Program-made: the position numbers and the translations under genes | Part shown: positions 1-8,417 of the stretch, piece after piece | How positions within the stretch are numbered: the first letter of the stretch is position 1 | How the letters are laid out: the number at the start of each line of letters is the position of its first letter | Notes under the pieces: model-generated | What the model was told of the DNA's origin: nothing | The model's input: only the letters and a program-made list of their open reading frames with translations | Databases searched by the model: none | Assembly (NCBI GenBank): GCA_029945945.1 | Contig: JAQSDM010000005.1 | Coordinates: forward strand, 1-64,000 | Reading direction: 5' to 3' | DNA: 64,000 nucleotides | Source: Algoriphagus sp. | GTDB lineage: Bacteria; Bacteroidota; Bacteroidia; Cytophagales; Cyclobacteriaceae

Positions 1-13
1 CGCCACATTATTC

Positions 14-45
14 AAACCCAGCTATCAACTAGCTGGGTTTTTTGC
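14..45 (+). terminator. Rho-independent terminator of an upstream gene outside the window
   Basis: Perfect 11-bp arms (14-24 and 30-40) around a 5-base loop, followed by a T run. The gene it serves lies before the window start. The first bases (cgcca) could be the 3' end of a tRNA with encoded CCA, but too little is visible to call it. Confidence 0.85.
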
Positions 46-171
46 GTTTAAAACCCTTCTAAATTTATGTTGTTGAGAAATCAAACTCATTTCGATACTT
101 ATCGGACATTTTACATGATCACTTTTCATTTTTTAGATTATTGTTGCAGTTTTGCATCAAATCCAAAATAA

Positions 172-1416
172 ATGGCTGTACTATTCAAAGGCCTTAGGCT
201 AGTCACCTCTGCCGGTATTCAAAAACCAATTGACTTTGTTTTTGAAAATGGGTTACTATCAACTTCTGAAAGCTTCGGGGATGCTAAGTTTGATCAGGTT
301 ATTGATAGTTATAACTGGTTGGTCTCCGAGTCGTGGCTAGATTTGAGATGTGGCATTGGGGAACCTGGGTTGGAATACAAGGAGACAGTTCAAAGCCTTT
401 GTGAATTACTTATGGAAAGTGGTTTTGGAAGTGCAGTAATTTTGCCTAACACAGAACCGACGATTCAATCAAAAAATGAAGTTGATTTTTTACTTAACAA
501 GTCTAAAGCTTATCCTTCTCAGCTAATCATTCAGGGTGCTGTAACCAAAAATACGGATGGAGAAGATCTGACAGAGATTCTTGATATGCACCATCAATCA
601 GGTGTTAATATTTTCGGGGACGGTATTAAAACTCTTGCAAATGGAGATAGGTACATGAAGATTCTCCAGTATCTTCAAAAATTTAACGGATTGCTGATGG
701 ATCACGCATATGATCCATTGCTTGCTATTTTCGGTCAAATGCACGAGGGAAACATTTCAACTAAATTGGGAATGAAAGGAATTCCTAATCTAGCTGAAGA
801 TATTGCAATTCAAAGGAATCTTGAAATCATCCGATATGCAGGAGGAAGGGTACACTTTCAAACCCTTAGCACAGCAAAAGGTATAGAAATGATTCGCCAA
901 GCGAAAAATGAAGGACTGCAGGTTACTGCTGATTGTTCAATTTATCAATTATTGTTTTCAGAAAACGATCTCATTGATTTTGATTCAAATTATAAAGTAA
1001 AGCCTCCGTTTAGAGGGGAATCAGACAGAGTTGCTTTGATCGCTGGTTTGAAAGATGGGACGATCGACGCTTTGGTTTCGAATCATCAACCTCAGGATTT
1101 TGACTCTAAATTCATGGAGTTTGATTTGGCCTCTTTCGGGATGGTTGGTTTACAGACATTTTTACCTGCAATGGTTCAGTTAGAGCAGGAACTTGGTTGG
1201 GATCTTCTAATCCAGAAAGTCACGTCAGGGCCAGGAAAGGTTATTGGTGCTGATAGTTCAATTGGATGGACCATTTTTGACCCAACTGCCAACTGGGTTT
1301 TTGATGAAAAGTCAAACAAATCCCTTTCTCAAAACTCACCATGGTTTGGAAAAAAGCTTACTGGTGAGGTTAAATACGTTATTCAAAAAGGTAAATTGAT
1401 CCAGGTTAATGAATAA
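172..1416 (+). CDS. Dihydroorotase-like protein, predicted non-catalytic (PyrC' type)
   Basis: Amidohydrolase-superfamily protein of the dihydroorotase family, 414 aa, full length. Landmarks align well: NT at 93-94 (LPNTEPT), NISTKLG (194-200), IPNLAED (204-210), KPPFRGE (277-283). The catalytic metal centre is gone, however. The usual DxHxHxREPG reads DLRCGIGEPG at 57-66, so both metal His are R59 and G61. The HxH of the vHxxHlS motif reads H228 x Q230, and the TDHAPH motif reads SNHQPQ (303-308), replacing the catalytic Asp with N304. Pseudo-dihydroorotases are known in other bacteria as structural partners of aspartate transcarbamoylase; a similar scaffolding role here is inference. First gene of an operon; it overlaps the next gene by 8 bp. 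The start is the first ATG of the frame. Confidence 0.9.
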   Translation: MAVLFKGLRLVTSAGIQKPIDFVFENGLLSTSESFGDAKFDQVIDSYNWLVSESWLDLRCGIGEPGLEYKETVQSLCELLMESGFGSAVILPNTEPTIQSKNEVDFLLNKSKAYPSQLIIQGAVTKNTDGEDLTEILDMHHQSGVNIFGDGIKTLANGDRYMKILQYLQKFNGLLMDHAYDPLLAIFGQMHEGNISTKLGMKGIPNLAEDIAIQRNLEIIRYAGGRVHFQTLSTAKGIEMIRQAKNEGLQVTADCSIYQLLFSENDLIDFDSNYKVKPPFRGESDRVALIAGLKDGTIDALVSNHQPQDFDSKFMEFDLASFGMVGLQTFLPAMVQLEQELGWDLLIQKVTSGPGKVIGADSSIGWTIFDPTANWVFDEKSNKSLSQNSPWFGKKLTGEVKYVIQKGKLIQVNE

Positions 1417-1921
1417 GTACCTAGGTTCTGCATACCAATTTGGAGGAATAGGTGGGATATTAAGTGTTCTCGCATTCGTAATTCTATCCTTTTTAAGATC
1501 AGATCCTACTAACCTAAATTTGATTTTCGGCTATGTCATTACACCGATCACTTTGTTTTTGGCTATTAAGTTCTTTAAAGAATATACAAATAATGGGTTC
1601 CTTTCTTTTTCAGAAGGGATGTCGGTTGGCTTTGTAACGTATTGTTTGATTGCTCTGATTTCCGGACTTGGGATTTGGCTCATTTTGATACTCTCACCTG
1701 TTCTTTTCGAGGAAATCAAACTTTCGAAGCTGGAAGTTTTTAATCAAAATAAAGAAACTATAATCTCTGAGATGGGTGAAGATTCTTTTACGACCACTCT
1801 TTATAGCCTTCAAAATATGATTCCCTGGGACGTAGCTTTTAGTGATGCCATCTGGAAGGTGATCCCCGGTCTTTTTTTTACTATTATTATATCTATTATT
1901 TTAAGAAAGAACCCTAACTAA
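1409..1921 (+). CDS. DUF4199 family membrane protein
   Basis: 170-aa integral membrane protein with about four hydrophobic segments (roughly residues 11-28, 38-52, 70-100 and 150-166) and a central hydrophilic loop containing FNQNKETIISEMGED. The pattern matches DUF4199, a Bacteroidota family of unknown function. Its start overlaps the dihydroorotase-like gene by 8 bp, and a second DUF4199 gene follows after 7 bp, so the two were probably produced by duplication and are co-expressed. The function is not known. Confidence 0.85.
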   Translation: MNKYLGSAYQFGGIGGILSVLAFVILSFLRSDPTNLNLIFGYVITPITLFLAIKFFKEYTNNGFLSFSEGMSVGFVTYCLIALISGLGIWLILILSPVLFEEIKLSKLEVFNQNKETIISEMGEDSFTTTLYSLQNMIPWDVAFSDAIWKVIPGLFFTIIISIILRKNPN

Positions 1922-1928
1922 TTTAATT

Positions 1929-2477
1929 ATGGAAGAGCAAGAATCTCCTTTTCAGGCCGCGGTTAAACCAGGTTTAACCATTGGTTTGGTTTCCTTAGCA
2001 TTAACTTTTATTGCCTATTTCATTGATTCCACTTTACTGGCATCCGGCTGGTTTGGGCTTGTGGCAATCGTGGTTTTCTTTGTCCTGATCATCTATTTCG
2101 GAAAGCAATACCGAACTGAAATTGGCGGATTCATGACCTTTGGAACTGCTTTTAACTTCAGTTTTATAACCATGATTATCTCTGGATTGGTTGGGCTATT
2201 GGGACAAATTATACTTTTTCAAGTGATTGACCCTTCACTTCCTGGAGTTTTGGCAGATATTTCTTTCGAATCAAGTCTGAAAATGATGGAAAGTTTGGGG
2301 CAAAATCCTGACTCAATGGATCCGGCAATGCTTGAAGAAATGAGGAAAACTACTTCATCAAGTTTTACATTGGGCGGACAGTTTAAAAACTTTGGATTTG
2401 GATTGATTGCATATGCGGTTATTGCCTTAATTTTGGGGGCTATTCTAAAGAAGCAAGATAAGTCGCTCGAGTTTTAA
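1929..2477 (+). CDS. DUF4199 family membrane protein (second copy)
   Basis: 182-aa paralogue of the preceding gene. It has about four membrane segments (near residues 14-32, 37-57, 75-97 and 158-175). The extracytoplasmic or cytoplasmic loop is rich in Met (MMESLGQNPDSMDPAMLEEM). It ends in a charged tail KKQDKSLEF. It lies 7 bp after the first copy and 3 bp before a glycosyltransferase gene, which points to a role at the membrane linked to polymer or lipid glycosylation; that link is inference from context only. Confidence 0.85.
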   Translation: MEEQESPFQAAVKPGLTIGLVSLALTFIAYFIDSTLLASGWFGLVAIVVFFVLIIYFGKQYRTEIGGFMTFGTAFNFSFITMIISGLVGLLGQIILFQVIDPSLPGVLADISFESSLKMMESLGQNPDSMDPAMLEEMRKTTSSSFTLGGQFKNFGFGLIAYAVIALILGAILKKQDKSLEF

Positions 2478-2480
2478 AAT

Positions 2481-3443
2481 ATGATTCAAATTTCCGTCGT
2501 AGTTCCTGTTTTCAATGAAGAGGAATCTTTACCAGAATTAACCCAGTGGATTAGCCGTGTCATGAAAGAAAATGGCTTTTCTTATGAAGTAATTTTTATT
2601 AATGACGGAAGTACAGATAAGTCCTGGGATGTGATTTCAAAACTCTCCCATGAATTCAATGTAATAAAGGGGATAAATTTCACCCGCAACTATGGAAAAT
2701 CTGCAGGTCTGGACGCAGGCTTTAAAAAGGCCAGCGGACAGGTAGTCATTACCATGGATGCCGATTTGCAAGATAGCCCTGATGAAATTCCAGGATTGTA
2801 TAAAATGATAATGGAAGATGGTTTTGATGTAGTTTCCGGTTGGAAAAAGGAACGCCATGATCCCATCGGAAAGACAATTCCTTCCCGTTTTTTTAACGGT
2901 GTCACACGCTGGATTTCAGGGATTCAATTGCATGATTTCAACTGTGGCCTCAAGGCTTACCGTCTTAAAGTGGTCAAGAATATTCACATATACGGCGAAA
3001 TGCATCGCTATATTCCTTTACTCGCTAAATGGAATGGCTTTGGTAAAATCGGAGAGAAAGTGGTTCAACATCAGGCCAGAAAGTACGGATATTCAAAATT
3101 TGGGCTTGAGCGGTTTTTGAACGGATTTCTTGATTTAATATCCGTTTCTTTCGTTCATCGCTACAAAAAGAAGCCAATGCATTTCTTTGGTTTACTTGGA
3201 ATGATTTCATTTTTAACAGGATTCATTATCACAATTTGGCTGATTTTTGAAAAAATTTATGGGCTTAACCAAGGTATACCTGTTCGCGAGATTGTAGATC
3301 AGCCGTTGTTTTTTCTTGCATTGGTAGCTTTGATAATTGGTGTGCAACTGTTTGTTACCGGATTTATTGCTGAATTGATGACTTCCAATCAAGCAAAAGA
3401 AATCGAGTATAAAATCGATGAGGAGTTAAATCTAAATTCTTGA
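2481..3443 (+). CDS. Family 2 glycosyltransferase, GtrB/dolichol-phosphate-mannose-synthase-like
   Basis: 320 aa. An N-terminal GT-A domain (about 1-220) starts with VVPVFNEEESLPEL and carries the sugar-nucleotide motif DADLQDSPDEI (about 94-104). Two C-terminal transmembrane helices follow (about 232-258 and 275-302). This architecture is typical of enzymes that transfer a sugar from a nucleotide donor to polyprenyl phosphate on the inner face of the cytoplasmic membrane. The stop codon overlaps the start of the next glycosyltransferase (TGATG), so the pair is likely translationally coupled. The exact sugar cannot be read from sequence. Confidence 0.9.
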   Translation: MIQISVVVPVFNEEESLPELTQWISRVMKENGFSYEVIFINDGSTDKSWDVISKLSHEFNVIKGINFTRNYGKSAGLDAGFKKASGQVVITMDADLQDSPDEIPGLYKMIMEDGFDVVSGWKKERHDPIGKTIPSRFFNGVTRWISGIQLHDFNCGLKAYRLKVVKNIHIYGEMHRYIPLLAKWNGFGKIGEKVVQHQARKYGYSKFGLERFLNGFLDLISVSFVHRYKKKPMHFFGLLGMISFLTGFIITIWLIFEKIYGLNQGIPVREIVDQPLFFLALVALIIGVQLFVTGFIAELMTSNQAKEIEYKIDEELNLNS

Positions 3444-4405
3444 TGTTTTTTTCAGTCATCATACCGGTTTTCAACAGGCCGGGTGAGGCCAAAGAACTTT
3501 TGGAAAGTCTCGCCCAACAATCCGAAAAGGATTTTGAGGTAATTTTGGTTGAGGATGGGTCGGAGTTTACCTGCGAAAAAGTAGTAGAAGAATACCATAT
3601 CAAGTTTCCGGTTCGATACCTTTTTCAGGAAAATCAGGGCCAGGGTTTTGCCCGAAATAACGGGATGAAGATTGCAAAGGGTGATTTTTTTGTAATTCTG
3701 GATTCAGATGTTATTCTTCCACCGGATTATTTATCCCTTCTTAAGAAAGCTGTTTCATCAAGAAAACTTGATGCTTTTGGAGGTCCTGATGCCGCGGACC
3801 AAAGTTTTACTCCACTGCAGAAGGCGATGGACTTTGCAATGACTTCATTTCTGACAACCGGAGGAATTCGTGGTAAGCTGAAAGATCCGGCTAAATTTCA
3901 GGCCAGGGGATTCAATATGGGAGTATCAAGGCAGGTTTTTAATAAAACCGGAGGATTTCTGGATCCAAACAAAGCAGAGGACATTGAGTGGAGTATGCGA
4001 ATCAAAAAAGAAGGTTTCCGACTTGAATTAGTTCAGGAAGCTTTCGTCTTTCACAAAAGAAAAAACACCCTTAAATCATTTGCTCAGCAAGCGTTTTCAT
4101 TTGGGAGAAATAGGGTGAATGTTTCAAGATTTCATTCGGAGGCCATTCAGGCTGTCCATATGATGCCTGCATTTTTCCTGCTTTTTTGTTTAAGTATGTT
4201 TTTTACTCAGGTTCTAGCAAAATCACTTTTTGCAATTCAGTTATTGTTGATTGGAAGCTGGAGTATTTTGATTTTGATTTCTGCTTCTCAGAAATTTCAG
4301 TCTGTAAATACTGGGTTTTTGAGCTTGATTACTTCTTTTGTCCAGCTGCTTTCTTACGGGCTAGGGTTAATTTGGGAGAGTTTCATTAAGCTTACCAAAG
4401 GTTAA
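3443..4405 (+). CDS. Family 2 glycosyltransferase with C-terminal membrane segments
   Basis: 320 aa from the ATG at 3443, which overlaps the previous stop (TGATG); a TTG three bases earlier is less likely. The N-terminal GT-A fold begins VIIPVFNRPGEAKELLESL. DSDVI near residue 91 is the metal/donor motif and AEDIEWSMRIK the acceptor-side ED/W motif. The C-terminus (about 235-315) has two to three hydrophobic helices. Probably acts with the upstream glycosyltransferase in building a lipid-linked glycan. Its 3' end overlaps the convergent methyltransferase gene by 4 bp. Confidence 0.88.
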   Translation: MFFSVIIPVFNRPGEAKELLESLAQQSEKDFEVILVEDGSEFTCEKVVEEYHIKFPVRYLFQENQGQGFARNNGMKIAKGDFFVILDSDVILPPDYLSLLKKAVSSRKLDAFGGPDAADQSFTPLQKAMDFAMTSFLTTGGIRGKLKDPAKFQARGFNMGVSRQVFNKTGGFLDPNKAEDIEWSMRIKKEGFRLELVQEAFVFHKRKNTLKSFAQQAFSFGRNRVNVSRFHSEAIQAVHMMPAFFLLFCLSMFFTQVLAKSLFAIQLLLIGSWSILILISASQKFQSVNTGFLSLITSFVQLLSYGLGLIWESFIKLTKG

Positions 4406-5166
4406 TCCCCCTTTCTACAGACGAATATTGTCTCATCAATCGGAAGTGCAAACTTTGAAACCAAAGCAGGTTCAAGTTCTTTCACGAAGTGATTTTCCTC
4501 GATTTTGATTCCGGAATTTCGGAGTCTCGCAGCATAATCTTTCCCGTATTTTCTGACGTGATCCCGCTGACCAAAAATTCGCTCTCTTTCTGCAGCATCA
4601 GTGATGGTATTGTCTTCCAGTGTTTTCTCCAAATTGTAAACTGGCGATTGCAAGATTCCCCAACCGGTTGGTTTTAGTACCCTGTTGAATTCAGAGCAAG
4701 CTTTGAGATCGTCCGTGACGTGCTCTAGGACGTGATTGCAGAACACAACATCAAAACTATTATCAGGAAAAGGGATGTCATGAACGTCCATTTTCACTTT
4801 TGCCAAAGGAGATTCAATATCTGCCGTTATGTAATCCAAATTTGGCAAAGCTTCAAATCGCTCGATGAAACAATGCTCGGGAGCAATGTGAAGAACTCTC
4901 AGCTTGGCTGTGAAGAAATCCGTCTTTTCCCGAAGGAAAAGCCACATCAGTCGATGTCTCTCCAAGGCCAGACAATTTGGGCAAAGTGCATTGGGTCTGG
5001 CTATCCTGCCATATGGCAGGAACTTGCTATACGAATTCTCACAAACCGGGCATTGCACTGCATTTCCTTTGTTCATCTGAGCAAAGACCTTCATGACGAA
5101 TGGACTTACTCTTTGTAAAAAACTTCTGGGGATGTACCGAATTATAAAACTGATTGCAGACTTCAT
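4402..5166 (-). CDS. Class I SAM-dependent methyltransferase with N-terminal zinc ribbon
   Basis: 254 aa from the ATG at 5166; a TTG start 30 bases upstream is possible but has no support. A four-cysteine ribbon (C39, C42, C62, C65; CPVC...CPNC) precedes a Methyltransf_11 fold. The SAM-binding motif I is degenerate (LRVLHIAPEH). Later motifs are FDVVFCNHVLEHV and LKPTGWGILQSP. Zinc-ribbon methyltransferases of this type are common in glycan clusters, and this gene sits convergent to two glycosyltransferases. The substrate is unknown. Confidence 0.85.
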   Translation of the reverse strand: MKSAISFIIRYIPRSFLQRVSPFVMKVFAQMNKGNAVQCPVCENSYSKFLPYGRIARPNALCPNCLALERHRLMWLFLREKTDFFTAKLRVLHIAPEHCFIERFEALPNLDYITADIESPLAKVKMDVHDIPFPDNSFDVVFCNHVLEHVTDDLKACSEFNRVLKPTGWGILQSPVYNLEKTLEDNTITDAAERERIFGQRDHVRKYGKDYAARLRNSGIKIEENHFVKELEPALVSKFALPIDETIFVCRKGD

Positions 5167-5284
5167 CTGGTGGTATTTGGAGGTGCAAGTTACCAAATCA
5201 TGAGAAGTCTAAGGCCGGAAAAAATGGGCTTGCTCCTAATAAATCACGCCATTCATAAAGAAAGGTTACCAAGTGAAGAAACTT

Positions 5285-5300
5285 AGCCTATTAATAGGCT
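5285..5300. repeat. 16-bp perfect palindrome
   Basis: Self-complementary 16-base sequence (agcctatt followed by its reverse complement) in the 176-bp gap between the methyltransferase start and the ribbon-helix-helix gene end. There is no T run after it, so an operator for the methyltransferase gene or an mRNA 3' structure is more likely than a classical terminator. Confidence 0.5.
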
Positions 5301-5342
5301 TAACGAGACAGCCTAACTAATTTTTATATTTCTATTTTACCT

Positions 5343-5504
5343 TTACAAACTATTTTTTGGAAGCCTCCCGGATTTCTTTAGTGACTCTCGAATGATCCAT
5401 TCTAACTGACCATTGGTACTGCGGAATTCATCTGCGGCCCATTTTTCGAGAGCTTTCATCATCTCCTCATCTAAGCGAAGTGCAAATGCTTTTTTAGCTG
5501 CCAT
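5343..5504 (-). CDS. Arc-family ribbon-helix-helix DNA-binding protein (53 aa)
   Basis: A small gene of 53 codons beginning MAAKKAFALRLDEEMMKAL. The KAFALRLDEE segment is the DNA-contacting beta strand. EEMMKALEKWAADEF and NGQLEWIIRESLKKSG form the two helices of a ribbon-helix-helix (Arc/MetJ-type) dimer. It starts 3 bp after the stop of the PH-like gene and is the last gene of the SPFH operon. Such proteins bind short palindromes as dimers of dimers. A 9-bp inverted repeat at the operon head (6850-6878) is an obvious candidate operator for autoregulation (inference). Confidence 0.85.
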   Translation of the reverse strand: MAAKKAFALRLDEEMMKALEKWAADEFRSTNGQLEWIIRESLKKSGRLPKNSL

Positions 5505-5507
5505 AAT

Positions 5508-5996
5508 TTATTCCTCTATCCAATCTTCCAAAAAGGATTTCAATTCTTTTGCTTTTAAAGTACCAAGTAGTATTTTTTTTGATGCGCCCGATTCTACCAA
5601 AAGACCTTGATTCCCCGTGATATTAAAGAGCTTCGTTGTCCTGTTTCCTTTCATTCCCCATCCGCCAAAGTCAAGGAGTGGATTAAACGAGATCACTTCA
5701 GCAGAAATGATCGAAGCTTTGCTAAGTAATCTCCATTTTCGAATAAAAGGAAGGTATCGAAATTGGATGCCTTGGTGGTCTATTCGGGTTTCCAATTTGA
5801 TATTTAAAATCAAAGCCAACACAAGGCTCATAACTCCAAAGACAAACACCAAGGCAATTCCTGTTTCTTTTTTTTCTTCGGAAGTGAAAAATAAAACAGC
5901 TAATAGAATTAACGTAGGCAATTCAACCAAAAGAATGAGATAGAATACCCATGTACCTCTGTAAGTTTGACTTTCTTTATAAACCCTGTTGGCCAT
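5508..5996 (-). CDS. PH-like membrane protein of the SPFH operon
   Basis: 162 aa. Two N-terminal membrane helices (about 15-38 and 45-67) are followed by a soluble beta-rich domain of about 95 residues (ETRIDHQGIQFRYLPF, FGGWGMKG, GNQGLLVES) that resembles bacterial PH domains. It lies 2 bp downstream of the SPFH gene and 3 bp upstream of the ribbon-helix-helix gene, so all three are one transcript. A membrane-anchored partner of the SPFH protein is the natural reading; no biochemical function is known to me. Confidence 0.75.
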   Translation of the reverse strand: MANRVYKESQTYRGTWVFYLILLVELPTLILLAVLFFTSEEKKETGIALVFVFGVMSLVLALILNIKLETRIDHQGIQFRYLPFIRKWRLLSKASIISAEVISFNPLLDFGGWGMKGNRTTKLFNITGNQGLLVESGASKKILLGTLKAKELKSFLEDWIEE

Positions 5997-5998
5997 GA

Positions 5999-6847
5999 TT
6001 ATTGATTCAAAGTGCCAACATTGAGTACAGGACTTGCACTCTTATCCGAGCAAAGTACCACCATCAGGTTAGATACCATCACTGCTTTTTTCTCATTATC
6101 AAATTCGATGATGTTCTTGAATTTCAAATCCTCCAATGCCATTTCTACCATTCCTACGGCTCCTTCGACAATCTTCTTTCTTGCAGCTACGATCGCTGTA
6201 GCCTGTTGCCTTTGAAGCATGGCAGAAGCAATTTCAGAAGAATACGCCAAGTGAGAGATCCGGGCTTCAATGACTTTGATTCCAGCATGATTCAACCGAT
6301 CACTTATTTCTGCCTCCAAAGAATGATTTACTTCCTCCACTCCGGATCGAAGTGTGACTTCGGCTCCTTCATCTTCAAAATTGTCATAGCAAAACAACCC
6401 TGCCATTTTTCTCACTGCCGCATCTGTCTGAAGATGTACGAAATTTTCATAATCTTCCACTTCAAAGGTTGATTTGAAAGTATCCTGGACTTGCCAAACT
6501 ACAATGGTTCCAATCATGACCGGATTTCCGATTTTGTCATTCACTTTCAATGGTTTGTTTTCAAAGTTTCTCACCCGAAGTGAAACTTTCTTTTTAATCA
6601 TAAATGGATTGACCCAAAAGAATCCATTGTCTTTGACTGTGCCTTTGTATTCTCCAAAAAGTAAAAGCACAACTGCTCTATTCGGATCCACGATAAAGAA
6701 TCCTCCAATGAAGACAAAAAATAATAAGGAGGTGGCTGCACCAAGAACAAATTGTTCGTTAACAAATGCGAATACTGTGCCTACCAGAAGGATTAATTCT
6801 ATCAGGAGAAAAATGTATCCTGAAGAAGGTTTAGTGATTTTTTCCAT
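5999..6847 (-). CDS. SPFH/band 7 domain membrane protein
   Basis: 282 aa. Two N-terminal hydrophobic segments (about 10-28 and 35-53) are followed by the SPFH domain (VDPNRAVVLLLFGEYKGTV, RVRNFENKPLKVNDK, GNPVMIGTIVVWQV) to about residue 200, then a helical region rich in Ala, Glu and Arg (ASAMLQRQQATAIVAARKK) typical of flotillin/stomatin oligomerisation. Proteins of this family form ring- or cage-like assemblies that organise membrane microdomains. First gene of a three-gene operon with a PH-like membrane protein and a ribbon-helix-helix regulator. The start ATG lies 2 bp from the inverted repeat 6850-6878. Confidence 0.88.
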   Translation of the reverse strand: MEKITKPSSGYIFLLIELILLVGTVFAFVNEQFVLGAATSLLFFVFIGGFFIVDPNRAVVLLLFGEYKGTVKDNGFFWVNPFMIKKKVSLRVRNFENKPLKVNDKIGNPVMIGTIVVWQVQDTFKSTFEVEDYENFVHLQTDAAVRKMAGLFCYDNFEDEGAEVTLRSGVEEVNHSLEAEISDRLNHAGIKVIEARISHLAYSSEIASAMLQRQQATAIVAARKKIVEGAVGMVEMALEDLKFKNIIEFDNEKKAVMVSNLMVVLCSDKSASPVLNVGTLNQ

Positions 6848-6849
6848 GT

Positions 6850-6878
6850 CAATATGATGTTAAAATGATATCATATTG
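6850..6878 (-). promoter_or_regulatory. Inverted repeat, candidate operator of the SPFH operon
   Basis: Perfect 9-bp arms, caatatgat at 6850-6858 and atcatattg at 6870-6878, separated by 11 bp. A second perfect 10-bp palindrome (atgatatcat, 6865-6874) is nested in the right half. The element ends 2 bp before the SPFH start codon, so a bound protein would block promoter clearance or ribosome access. The ribbon-helix-helix protein encoded in the same operon is the leading candidate binder (inference). Confidence 0.55.
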
Positions 6879-6920
6879 AATTACGATAATTAAGTTTAGA
6901 AATTCAAATTTTTTCAAAAA

Positions 6921-6948
6921 AAATACCCCGAAGTTATTCGGAGTATTT
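6921..6948 (-). terminator. Rho-independent terminator of the ftsY operon
   Basis: 12-bp stem (6921-6932 with 6937-6948, one G-U wobble on the minus-strand RNA), 4-base loop, then a U-rich run. It sits 18 bp after the ftsY stop codon. Confidence 0.85.
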
Positions 6949-6965
6949 CTTGAAATATAATTTGA

Positions 6966-7922
6966 TTATTTCTTCTTAAATAAGGAATCGACGTATTCCT
7001 TTCGATTAAATATTTGGAGATCAGTCATTTTCTCTCCAACACCGATGTATTTGACCGGAATTTTGAACTGATCTGAAATCCCGATGACAACGCCACCTTT
7101 TGCTGTTCCATCCAGTTTTGTAATTGCGAGAGCACTGATTTCTGTTGCCTTTGTAAACTCCTTAGCTTGAATAAATGCATTTTGGCCAGTTGATCCGTCT
7201 AATACTAGAAGGATTTCGTGAGGAGCATCCGGGATAAACTTTTGCATCACTCGCTTAATTTTTCCCAATTCGTTCATCAGGTTTACTTTAGTATGAAGTC
7301 GGCCGGCAGTATCCACAATTACCACATCGGCATTCGTGTCTACTCCTTGCTTGACAGCATCAAAAGCAACCGAAGCCGGATCTGTATTCATTCCGTGGGA
7401 AACAACTGGCACGCCGACTCTTTCGCCCCACAGGATTAACTGGTCAACTGCCGCGGCTCTGAAGGTATCAGCAGCTCCTAAAACCACCGACTTTCCTGCG
7501 CTCTTGAAAAGATTAGCCAGCTTACCAATAGTGGTTGTTTTTCCTACGCCATTCACACCCACCACCATGATTACATATGGCTTTTTATCTGCTGGAATAT
7601 CAAAATCCAATAAATCCTGGGTATTGTTTTCTTCTAAAAGAGACGCTATTTCTTCTTTGAGGATTTGATCTAGCTCTGTTGTATTGAGGTATTTGTCCCG
7701 GGCTACTCGTTCTTCAATCCTTCTGATGATTTTGATGGTGGTATCTACTCCCACATCAGAGGTAATCAGAATTTCTTCTAATTCATCCAGGACATCTTCA
7801 TCAACTTTCGATTTGCCAACTACAGCTTTACTTATTTTGGAGAAAATATTTTCACTGGATTTTTGAAGGCCCTGATCAAGGCTTTCTTTCTTGTCCTTTG
7901 AAAAGAAACCAAATATTCCCAT
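6966..7922 (-). CDS. ftsY: Signal recognition particle receptor FtsY
   Basis: 318 aa SRP-type GTPase that docks ribosome-nascent-chain/SRP complexes at the membrane. The N domain (about 20-100) is followed by the G domain with GVNGVGKTT (122-130, P-loop), DTFRAAA (152-158), DTAGR (204-208) and TKLDG (268-272). The acidic A domain of E. coli FtsY is absent; only a short N-terminus beginning MGIFGFFSKDKKE precedes the N domain, as in many Bacteroidota. It lies downstream of rpmB, rpmG and the DUF4295 gene, a conserved order in the phylum. Confidence 0.97.
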   Translation of the reverse strand: MGIFGFFSKDKKESLDQGLQKSSENIFSKISKAVVGKSKVDEDVLDELEEILITSDVGVDTTIKIIRRIEERVARDKYLNTTELDQILKEEIASLLEENNTQDLLDFDIPADKKPYVIMVVGVNGVGKTTTIGKLANLFKSAGKSVVLGAADTFRAAAVDQLILWGERVGVPVVSHGMNTDPASVAFDAVKQGVDTNADVVIVDTAGRLHTKVNLMNELGKIKRVMQKFIPDAPHEILLVLDGSTGQNAFIQAKEFTKATEISALAITKLDGTAKGGVVIGISDQFKIPVKYIGVGEKMTDLQIFNRKEYVDSLFKKK

Positions 7923-8014
7923 GCTGCTTTAGAGTTAAAAGTGGAAAATAACGAAAAAGTCCCTGCTGGCCGATGGACAGAGGGACTTGAATACTAAAAT
8001 ATGCCTAAGGCAAT

Positions 8015-8167
8015 TTATTTGTTCAATGTTTCCTGTACCATTGCGGCAGGAACCATTTCTTCTTTAAAGGTATAGGCACCAGTCTTGTCAGACTTAACTG
8101 CTCTAATCACTTTGGCGTAAGCTACGCCACCTTCTTTTTTCAGGGTTGCTACTACTTTCTTAGCCAT
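8015..8167 (-). CDS. DUF4295 family small basic protein (50 aa)
   Basis: Starts MAKKVVATLKKEGGVAYAKV and ends VPAAMVQETLNK. This short Lys-rich protein is the DUF4295 family, found in Bacteroidota almost always between rpmG and ftsY as it is here. The location within a ribosomal-protein operon and the basic composition suggest a ribosome-associated role, which is not established. It starts 36 bp after the rpmG stop. Confidence 0.92.
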   Translation of the reverse strand: MAKKVVATLKKEGGVAYAKVIRAVKSDKTGAYTFKEEMVPAAMVQETLNK

Positions 8168-8203
8168 TTTTTGTGTGTTTTACCAGGATTGCTCCTGAGC
8201 TAA

Positions 8204-8386
8204 TTACTTAATTTCTTTATGGACAGTCATCTTCTTCATGATTGGGTTGAATTTCTTCAATTCCAATCTTTCAGTAGTGTTTTTTCTGTTTTTGGTGGTG
8301 ATGTATCTTGAAGTACCTGGTAGTCCAGAGTTTTTATGCTCTGTGCATTCCATAATCACTTGTACTCTATTTCCTTTCTTAGCCAT
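8204..8386 (-). CDS. rpmG: 50S ribosomal protein L33
   Basis: 60 aa, [18 protein letters not shown] followed by [14 protein letters not shown], the L33 signature, ending [10 protein letters not shown]. Of the zinc-ribbon cysteines only C14 is present, so this is a zinc-independent (C-) form. It is 31 bp downstream of rpmB and co-transcribed with it. Confidence 0.97.
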   Translation of the reverse strand: MAKKGNRVQVIMECTEHKNSGLPGTSRYITTKNRKNTTERLELKKFNPIMKKMTVHKEIK

Positions 8387-8417
8387 CTTAGTATTGATTT
8401 ATGGGTCGTGACTTTGA

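Noticed and set aside
1..13. Possible 3' end of a tRNA (cgcca) before a terminator
   Set aside because: Only five bases are visible; no stem or anticodon can be checked.
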